Shown here: piece after piece, positions 56,001-64,000 of the stretch
How positions within the stretch are numbered: the first letter of the stretch is position 1
How the letters are laid out: each line of letters starts with the position of its first letter
Assembly: GCA_024305405.1 (NCBI GenBank)
Contig: JAKNDB010000092.1
Coordinates: 374,001-438,000, forward strand
Length of the DNA: 64,000 bases
Reading direction: 5' to 3'
DNA from: Dirofilaria immitis
Taxonomy: Eukaryota > Nematoda > Chromadorea > Rhabditida > Onchocercidae
The notes under the pieces: model-generated
The model's database searches: none
What the model saw: only the letters and a program-made list of their open reading frames with translations
What the model was told of the DNA's origin: nothing
Translations under genes and position numbers: made by a program

Positions 56001-57073
56001 ATATATCCCATAAACTTAAAATGATATTCGAGTGATTAATAAATGAATAAGATCTAACAAATGAATATCCAACCTTGGAAAATCTATTGACAATAAATAT
56101 TTAAATACAAAATAAAACTAGTATAACAAGAATAAAATTAGAATTTTAGCATTAATTTTAAAAGAAAATATTAATAATACTTGAGAACAAAATATAGAAA
56201 ACACTTACAGCATTATGGCCGAACTGTTGAAAATGGATTTGCGAGCCACTTCCCATGCCATTACCACCGCTTCCAATACTATCTTTGACAATAGCACTTC
56301 CGGCACGCTTTCTTTCTTTATCAAGATTTGCATTTAGTTCCATTTTCTTGGCCATTATTTGCATCACTAACTGGGCTCCACGTAGCATTGTATCATCCAA
56401 ACGATCCAATCTTGGCATCTAAAATACGGTATCCCATTTAATATTTACCATATTTGTTCGATAATTCAAAATATTTGGTAGTATCACTAAACAAATCCAG
56501 GTCAATTATATAACTCGCAAAAAAATATAATGCAAAGTTCTCGACAGTTTGCTTATTTCATTCTGGTTAAAATTAAATGTAATTTAATCAAAAAATTAAC
56601 AAAACAATAAAACTTTGTTGAAAAATCATACCTTGACATTATAAACAATCGATTCATGTTCATAAGATGTCACGGCAACTTGATAACCTTTCTTCAAACG
56701 ATCTGCTCCTAAATTATCCTCTTCCTGCTTTACCTGAAAATGTTGAAATATTAACAAGCGATAGTTTCTACGATCACAATAATCAAGCAGCTAAAAAGTG
56801 AACTTTCATAGAATTAAATGAGACTCACATATATTAAGAAGTTTAACTGTCACACAGTTTTGTAGCTATTAATAAAATTCGACATGGAATAAATATTTAT
56901 TCAAGCTCTAATTCTAATCTGAATTCACAAAAATAAAATTTCTAATAAGACAGAAAGAAAAGACTAACATCTTGCGGGTAAACATCAGGTGGTCCCAATC
57001 GATTCCTTTTCAGAGCTCTCCTTTCAGGTGTTTGATAGTGCCATGAAATCACGTTCAAACTTTTCATTCCCAT
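41040..57073 (-). CDS. MED12: Mediator subunit 12 (MED12; C. elegans DPY-22/MDT-12 counterpart)
   Basis: MED12 activates cyclin C-CDK8 in the Mediator kinase module. About 42 exons, ~2230 residues (human ~2180). Start MGMKSLNVISWHYQTPERRA. The invariant LGPPDVYPQD lies near residue 25. Later landmarks: NDWFTDLAHGKPLAILARK, ALWFLKLIA, ILTLCGMLYAILIDCPAALI, SPLDHLPCPFESLPLPQG, LLQWAVT, LQEILLEFL, HDFYVKELIRTGEM, LLLYGIGAERDAV, DARYSFVVSALLAAVRG, MAMCEQEWITQRI, ISPLVHACPRPGNLPASFPA, LNLVLTCLNGEEQQRDGLVG, LVGGMFDSV, FELITCEPYGTVPTSPQK and KRPWNWSMLQ. The C-terminus is Gln-rich, ending QQYHPSQQY. Frame breaks: one base missing near 45114-45117, 47575-47579 and 53062-53063; an extra base near 50660. 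Phase mismatches at ~50.8-50.9 kb and 54.9-55.2 kb. A TTGCAG acceptor ~45 nt before the ATG may be a trans-splice site. Confidence 0.93.
41065..41097 (-). repeat. Poly-glutamine run near the MED12 C-terminus
   Basis: CAG/CAA-type codons encode QQPQQQQQQQQ followed by YHPSQQY and the stop. Runs of this sort are usual in MED12 tails; this is the last of three. Confidence 0.8.
41603..41649 (-). repeat. Poly-glutamine run in MED12 exon 41743-41585
   Basis: Encodes TQQQQQQQQQYVQQQQLIQ after an EAGANSMQM segment. Mixed CAA and CAG codons, so an old rather than freshly expanded tract. Confidence 0.8.
43001..43049 (-). repeat. Adjacent poly-alanine and poly-glutamine runs in MED12
   Basis: The sequence reads VAAAAAAAAAQQQQQQM. 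The two runs are coded by alternating GCN and CAG/CAA triplets on the minus strand, with a pronounced local rise in GC. The same bases on the plus strand read as a Cys- and Ala-rich open frame of 78 codons, which is a shadow. Confidence 0.85.
53562..53591 (-). other. G-rich tract with G-quadruplex pattern in a MED12 intron
   Basis: The plus strand is a pure C/T run with one G. The minus, transcript-sense strand reads as GGAGGAGGCGGGAGGGG followed by AGGGGAGGGAGGG. This gives at least four G runs of three or more separated by one base, in the intron between exons 53995-53783 and 53358-53234. It is the only such GC tract noticed in this AT-rich window. Confidence 0.75.
55444..55491. repeat. 24-bp tandem duplication in a MED12 intron
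   Basis: aatcttattatatatacta followed by aaact is repeated twice head to tail, just past the donor of exon 55662-55518. No function is apparent. Confidence 0.7.
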
Positions 57074-58912
57074 TTTGCCCCTTAATCTTCAAATTTTTTT
57101 GACCATTCTTATAAACTGCAAGATTTGGAAACATTCAACAAAACAAGTAGAGAATTGTATTATTTTAAAATATATGCACAATTTGAAAAAACGTTGTAAT
57201 TTATCTTGAAAAAATTCAAATTACTAGAAAATATATAAAGATATTTGAACAAAAAGTAAACATAAATTACGCTTAACATAGACAAATACACATACCACTT
57301 AGAAATGAACGTAAAACAACTATCACTTCAAGAAATATGCATTAATATGAAGACGTTTTTCACGAGTTAATCTTGATATTTAATATCAAAATATACGTGT
57401 AACAAGTAAACCACATGCCACAGTAAAATTATTCAAGTTATTATTTGTATTGATATCTAATTTTCAAATTGCGACTGTCGCATATCGATTACGTGCATCA
57501 AATTTTGAAATGGAATGGTACAAGATAGTTATTATGTTTTTATATAAAAACAACAAATGATAATGATAATACGAATAATATTGATAATGATAATATTGTG
57601 GCAACCATGAATTACGTGAATTATAATGACAATGATGTGATGACAATAATAATGTCATAAATGAAATTACGTTAAATTACAATTAAAGTAATACTAATTA
57701 CGTCAAATGATTATAATAAACATAAGAATGGTAAAAGAATACATTGTGTTGCTTATCATTTTTTAATTTTTAGTTTTTTGAGATATTGAGAGAGATATTC
57801 TGAGATATTAGCGAATTAAAATTCAAACGATCAAAAAGATTAACGTATAATTCAAAAGTCATATTCCTCTTATCATCTCTTGTATTTAGGACCATATTTT
57901 AAGGAATCATATATAATTCGAAATTATGAAATAAAATTAAACTGAAATGTCACAGAATTAGTAACTAAAAGAATTTAATTATTTCCATTTGTTAAAATAT
58001 ATGCTTTTGTCAATTGCTGTTTATTTCTGTAAATAATGCGTGAACAACTGAATTTAAATAAACAATTAAATAGTTATTTTTATTTTGATCAAATACATGA
58101 TGGCAAAATTATTATGAAACTTTTAAGAAATTTTTATTAATTAATTTAATGATCGATTTGCTTGAAACTTCAAAATTTGTAAAATTTGCATATTTTCATA
58201 AGCTATTCGAGTCGGATTATTTAACATAAATTACAAAATAAAAGTTATAATTCATAAAAATAATTATGATTTTATTGCATTTACATTATTAATTATGAAT
58301 ATCAAATGTATTTAATATGCGATATTATGAAGTAAATATAATTCGTTTACGTATTGGAAAAAAATTGAAATAATTATTAATCAGCATAATTGCATAATAA
58401 GCTATTACGTATTGCGTTGCTCGTACGTGTATCGAATCTGTAATTTCGATAGAATTTTTATAGTATCGCTGATTGTTATTTTTCTTGTTATTAATATTTT
58501 ATCATTCCATTAAAATTATCAGTAAAATGTATTATAGTTGCACCGTCAAAATTTATTACTTAAGTAATATATTGATTACGTTTTATTTTACAATCAAACG
58601 TACGTGTTACTCACACGTATCACTTAGCATTGTTTTAAGTAATTAAGTAAATCAAATTACGAATAATATTATAAATATTTCAGTATTTTTGGCATTTTTT
58701 GACAACTCATGATATATTTCAATATGAACAATCAATAAGCTGATAATGCTTAATCATTAATGTAAATCACATGCATACAGGAAGACATACGTTATTTATG
58801 TGATTGCAAAATCTGAATAAAATTATCAATTTGAAAAAATATAAATAATCAGGATTCAAAACCATTTTATCATTTTTCTCTACCCATTTGATATAAGGTT
58901 ACTTGTTCATTT
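57074..58912. other. Divergent intergenic region between MED12 and the hydrolase gene
   Basis: Both flanking genes are transcribed away from this 1.8-kb AT-rich stretch, so it should carry two promoters or a shared one. It contains an unusual number of TACGT words (about 57394, 57490, 57612, 57668, 57700, 58350, 58408, 58427, 58578) and an inverted ACGTGT..ACACGT pair at about 58602-58619. No exon was recognised. Confidence 0.4.
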
Positions 58913-61056
58913 ATGATTAATTCTGTGAGAAAATTACAATCGGATGGATTGTCAACGTCTACGACGAATTCTAATATCTTGGATGGCATACCGTTATTGG
59001 TTATATTTTGCTGATATATATCACTTTGATATTTTTTCATCAAGTATCGATAAGAATAAGAAATTCAGTCTTGAGTATAATGGTTATCTTAATTAAATCT
59101 AATCAATAAATCTGGATTCAATAACGATGAACCTGATTAGAATAAGATTTGTTATGGTAGTTTATCAGAGTGAAAATAAGATTAAAAATAAAACTTTGAT
59201 AATTGCCAGCAAGATAAGAAGAAGGTAATAAAAACTTATTCAAATTATTCACAGTGCTAATTCATAAATGATATGAATTGTTGATTGATACATTCGTAGA
59301 AGAGAAATAACTTTCGTTGACATAAAATCGAATGATAGATAATATTGATAACCAGCTCTTGGTAATAAAATTTTATTGATAATCATTTTTCTTGAAGAAT
59401 TAATAAATAATTAATTAGTCTTTTATTTCAGTCACAAGAATTGAAAACAGAAAGTGATAAGAAATTTGATGCAAAATGCTATGATGAAAAGATAGGCATG
59501 CAAAATTTAAGCCAAACTTTCAGCATAACAGGAAGTCAAAATTTAAGTCTAACTTCTGAAATTACAAATACTGTAAAAAATACACAGCAAGTTAGTATTG
59601 TATCTCACAATTTTCTTTTAGATTTATCAATAGCGATGATAAGAAAAGATATGATTAAGAAACCAAATATTATTCTTAACAAAATCTAATTGATTCTATT
59701 ATTTTTCATATGCAAATTTCAAAAGCAATCAATACTTATGAAAATTTTTATCCGATCTATTTATTAAAATATTTCTTAATTCATTTCATAATTCAAAATG
59801 TCATGTTATGCAAAATAGGAGCATAAGCAAAAATCAGATAAAATGAAATTGTTAAAATCTGAAAGGAAACTAAGTTTCGGGAAAAAAAAGGCGAAAATTT
59901 TGAGTGAATTCAATTCTCGAAATATTTTATAATTCAAACTTCTATTATCAGCAAGATAGAAAATTATTTGTTATGTTAAAAATTGAAAACTTGGATAGGG
60001 ATTTGTTGTGTAATGAAATTTTGTTTGATGTACAGTCAATAGTTTGAATTTCCCTATCTCTGTAGGGAAGTTATTTGAGGCTTATTAATGTTCGAGACTG
60101 CTGGAGATGAGTATTGAAAATGCCGCTAATATACGATCAAGGCAAAATAGTAGGAAAAAAAGGGAGAGTTAGTGTGCTCTCAACAGATAGTTTACTTTTA
60201 TAACAATAATTTATAGTATTTTAAGCAAAAATTCTATGATTCATAATTTGATTGGTTACAATATTTTAAGTAATAATCTATGACCCATAATCTGATTGGT
60301 TAAATATTTTAAGCAATAATCTATGATTCATTTCTATTAATTATCATAAAAAAATATTAGTAATGCTATAATTATAATTACTAATTTACCCATTATATGT
60401 TCTAAAAGTATTAATCAAGTTAAAATAATATTATCAAGAATTAATTGATAAAAATGAAGATTTCATATTTAGTTTTTAAGATTATTAAATTAAAAATTCA
60501 TGGTATAATTGATGAATTACTTTTTGCATACATATCTTCTTACTAGTTTTAATTCCTTAATTTTAAAATTTAGGATAAATCATCAGTTATATCATTAAGT
60601 TCATTTTCAATTTCTTCGAGATTAAGAAAGCATGATGAACATTGCAAGCGGTAAAAATCATTACTTAATTAAAAATAATGATATTAATGGATCTTTTTAG
60701 AAAAATTTAATCAAAAAAATGTATGCTAAAATGGGAGAAATAATTTTTGATTGTAATAATAGCTATGCCTATTTAGGCCAAATTTATATAAGGATTTTAG
60801 AAGATGATGATAAGAAATTATTGAAATTAATATGCTGGATAATTATATTTTAATAATATTTTGATTTTTAAAAAGTATAATTAATTTAATAAGTTATTTA
60901 AAGAAATGGTTCAAATTTAATTTAATTTATTAAATTAATATCTATGATGTAAATATAGACAGAATCGAAAACAAATGTGGCATACTCGAAGCAAAATGAA
61001 AAAGCATGATGATAGAAAAGATGAGAAAAATTTCTCGAACTTTTGGATGAATATAA
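58913..61056 (+). CDS. Possible 5' exons of the hydrolase gene, or a separate small gene
   Basis: Four exons join in frame: 58913-58999 (MINSVRKLQSDGLSTSTTNS), 59432 to ~59590 (QELKTESDKKFDAKCYDEKI, then two copies of a QNLS-S/T element), 60574-60650 (DKSSVISLSSFSISSRLRKH) and 60959 to ~61056 (QNRKQMWHTRSKMKKHDDRK). Acceptors are TTTCAG, TTTTAG and ATATAG. The product is hydrophilic, Ser/Thr-rich then basic, with no recognised domain. The last exon could splice to 61538, the first clear ABHD17 exon, but the phase fits only if one A is missing from the A run at 61542-61547. It may be a nematode-specific N-terminal extension or an independent gene. Confidence 0.35.
60217..60333. repeat. Three degenerate 43-45-bp tandem copies
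   Basis: Copies start at 60217, 60262 and 60305 and share tattttaag, aat(c/t)ctatga and gattggtta elements. The third is cut short. They lie in a candidate intron upstream of the hydrolase exons. Confidence 0.7.
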
Positions 61057-61537
61057 GTAAATATTTCTAGATTGAATTTCTATTACCATAGCATCTTCTT
61101 TAAAATACTATTCATTGTTATATATCTTTCAAATTATTATCTTTCAAAATAATAAATTATCCGATAAACAATCTTATAAAGAAATTTTTTCCGGTATCGA
61201 TACGCTACATGTAATTCAATATGAAATTATATATTTGATATAACTGATAATTTTTACATCATATATTTTATTTTTTATCTCTAAGATCAATATCAGATTG
61301 AATAGAATGATGAAATAAATTTAAAATAAATATTTTTAAGTACTGTGATTTATTAGCATTAAAATTATATCAATAAATAAAAATATGTAGAACGAATTAT
61401 TGTAATATGATTTGAATATATTAAATTATTTAATATTTCTATCAATCGTATTATTCATTGATTATTTCACAAACACTGATATGAATAAAATGATAAAAGA
61501 TAAATAATAAATATTTTAAAAATTTAATAAATTATAG

Positions 61538-64000
61538 ACAGAAAAAATTTGTTTTAAAATGTATTTGTAAACGAACACGTTGGAGTTGGTTAAATAATTT
61601 ATGGAGAATTATTATAAATATTTTTCGTTTCATTCGACAATTTATATGGTGTTGCTGTTGTCCACCAATTTTAGGTTATTGTTTAAACAAGGTATGAATA
61701 ATATATATTCATATACATATGTATATAATAGCTTGATATAGAAGAAAAACATAAAATATAATTTAAGGAATTAAAAAATATTTTTCTGTTTTTTTTTTCA
61801 ATTTTTTTGCCTAATTTTTAAAAAAATTATTTGACTTAGGTAATTAAAAAGATTTTGATTATTAATATTATTTCATACCTTTAATTATAGGAATATTTTA
61901 GTTATTTAATTGTTGAAATTAAATTTTATAATCAATATGTATGTACGATCGATGATCATACTGTATTGGCCAATTGTTTTAGATAGCATTTTGGCCACCA
62001 CCACGTGATTATTATTTTTCATTAGCGATAGCGTACAAACAATAACTGAAAATGATCGAGAATCATTAAATCAACAATACATTGTTCGAAAAGCTAATAA
62101 GTAATTTATTATCATTTTCAATTATTGTCCAAAATTTAATTAATTTATTTTGTATATGAATATGAATTAACATAGAAATTAGTAAAATCATCATCATGTA
62201 AAGATATCGGTAAGATGTAACATTATCCATGCTGAAAAACTAAAGGTCAATTCTTACATATTTTATTTCATCTTTACTTTCCACAATTTCTTAAATTAAT
62301 GTTTAATAGATTTATTATAATTAAATGGAGAAAGTAGTCACAAGCATATGTTTGAATCCATTAGATTACATGTTAAAGGTGATTGATACAGAAAGGTCAA
62401 AGGTAATATAATATTCCAGCATTGTTATCTGCTACTATGATATATCTTAAGTATCTGTCTCACTCAATAATTAAAGCTTCAAAATACCGGAAAAGAAAGC
62501 AGGAATCTATCAGTTATCAAATTATTTGCAATATTCTTCGATTCATTGGTCTTAAATTAGTGATGAATTTAAATTATAGAAATTGCTTGAAACGAAAAGA
62601 TTGGAGACTTGGTTTCGAGCATGAATGTGCTGCGGAAATATTTGGAATCGAATGTTTTATTACGGAAACAGAGAAAAAATGTAAATTATATTTTCCCTAA
62701 GTTAAAATTTTTCAATCTGATAAACGTTGAAATTATAAACTTATATGAAGTTTAAGCATATGAATGATTAAAGTTATTATCAGATAACGAAAATTAATAA
62801 TTTAAGCATATCGCCTGTGTATTTGTCCGAAAATCGAAACCACGTTATACATTATTATTTTCACATCCAAATGGTAGTGATATATCTGATCATCTTCTTG
62901 GATTACCTAATTTGCATGATGCGGCAAGGTTTATGATATAATTTGTCGTATATCAATTAAAAATTAATAAAATTTTTTTTAAAAAAATTTTAATTTTCTT
63001 ATAATAATAAATTATTTCCTATTAATATGTATATTGTTCTATTAGTATAATATAATTATAGATTAAATCATATCAATCAATTGTAGATTTTCTGATCTAA
63101 TGCTAATTATAAATAACAGATCTTGCCAGTATATAGAAATTTCTTCACATTATGATATAATCTATCAAAATATTTCATTTAATTTATTTTTTACTTAAAC
63201 CATTACTGTGATGTACTTAAAGTTTTGCCTGATTTTTTTGATTGACTTTTATTTACAGAAGAAACGAATTTTAATTATAGATTTTTCAACTGTAATATAT
63301 GCTCATATGATTATAGCGGTTACGGTATTAGCGAAGGTAATCCAAGTGAAAAAAATATGTATTCGGATATTAATGCTGTATATAAAGTACATCTTATATT
63401 AGTATTTTTATTATTATCAATTTTTAATAAACCTTCGCGAATGTCATTCAAAAATAAGCTTTGCTTTTAACTTATTAATATGAAGCTGACCTTTTTCATA
63501 ATGCACGTAATATTGAGTTTATCGTTATATTAATTTGGTTACGATATACTTACAGTACCTACTGGAAGATTTATGCATCCCAGAAGCAAACATCATACTG
63601 TGGGGCTATAGTATCGGTACAGTAGCATCAATAGAATTAGCAAAACAAGCTAATAAACTTGCTGGCTTAATTCTTCTGGCACCGGTAGCATCTATTATAC
63701 GAACATTGTGTTGGGGTAAATGTTGTTGGGATCGAAGCGAACAATGTGGTCGTTTAGCTGATTGTTGCAATGATCGATTTAATAGTGTCAAAAAGGTTCA
63801 TTCATATGTAGACTTCACTAATTTGTATATACGGTTTTAAAGTATTATATAGCCTTATCGATCATGCAGGATATAGTCTATTTGCCTTGCTAATGATAAT
63901 TTATGATTTTATCATTTGCATCGTAACTTTTATAATTACATATTACGATTTTTGTTTATAGCTTTCGCATAAAAAATTTTCTCATCTTTTAAAAAATTGA
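61538..64000 (+). CDS. ABHD17-like alpha/beta hydrolase (protein depalmitoylase family), 3' end outside or at window edge
   Basis: ABHD17 enzymes remove palmitate from membrane proteins and are themselves anchored by an N-terminal palmitoylated Cys cluster. Here exon 61538-61691 gives [20 protein letters not shown], and exon 61983-62100 gives [11 protein letters not shown], matching the family's CCPP..AFxPP start. Then: 62580-62680 ([20 protein letters not shown]), ~62807-62928 ([19 protein letters not shown], the oxyanion-loop strand), 63281-63386 ([15 protein letters not shown]) and 63556-63795 ([16 protein letters not shown], with the nucleophile Ser in GYSIG, then a Cys-rich insert). SHPNGSD in place of the usual SHGNAxD resembles nematode members. 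A frame break (one T missing) lies near 62015-62020, and joins around 62.1-62.8 kb are unresolved. The last 39 bases could be an exon reading [16 protein letters not shown], but more likely the Asp and His of the triad lie beyond the edge. Confidence 0.75.

Noticed and set aside
1..64000. Transposase, Wolbachia-derived DNA, tRNA or CRISPR-like structure
   Set aside because: Scanned by eye for long uninterrupted bacterial-type frames, tRNA B-box words and regular spaced repeats; none was found beyond the tandem repeats listed. A tRNAscan or BLAST search could still find short ones.

Overview
The window is eukaryotic, very AT-rich and intron-dense. Short exons are separated by GT..AG introns, and many acceptors are of the TTTTCAG type. 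It looks like a nematode. The AT content together with many introns suggests a spirurid/filarial-type (clade III) worm, but that placement is an inference. Nearly all short open frames of 60-140 codons in it are single exons or chance frames, so genes were built by joining exons by frame, splice phase and family similarity recalled from memory. No database search was possible.

Layout: (1) 662-20078, plus strand, is a kinesin-3 motor of the KIF13/KLP-4 type, about 44 exons and 1690 residues. (2) 25089-21643, minus strand, is a divergent Na,K-ATPase beta-subunit-like membrane protein with all six ectodomain cysteines. (3) 31994-28530, minus strand, is an unrecognised basic protein with a duplicated short motif and a hydrophobic C-terminus. 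(4) 35170-40851, plus strand, is NELF-C/D (TH1), a pausing factor subunit reported absent from C. elegans. (5) 57073-41040, minus strand, is MED12 of the Mediator kinase module, about 42 exons, convergent with NELF-C/D and only 188 bp from its stop. (6) 58913 to beyond the right edge, plus strand, is an ABHD17-like serine hydrolase with a palmitoylation-type Cys cluster, possibly preceded by extra 5' exons.

Spaces between genes (20.1-21.6, 25.1-28.5, 32.0-35.2 and 57.1-58.9 kb) are AT-rich. They hold repeats, including three identical 109-bp units at 33.2-33.5 kb, and clusters of ACGTG-type motifs. No rRNA, convincing tRNA, CRISPR, transposase or bacterial insertion was seen.

A recurring feature is that otherwise well-conserved exons are broken by single-base changes, mostly the loss of one base in a short A or T run. 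They occur in KIF13, NELF-C/D, MED12, the beta subunit and the hydrolase. The simplest reading is uncorrected homopolymer error in the assembly rather than many pseudogenes. Functionally, NELF-C/D (promoter-proximal pausing) and MED12 (Mediator-CDK8 module) both act on RNA polymerase II and are tail-to-tail neighbours. The other genes show no obvious shared pathway.
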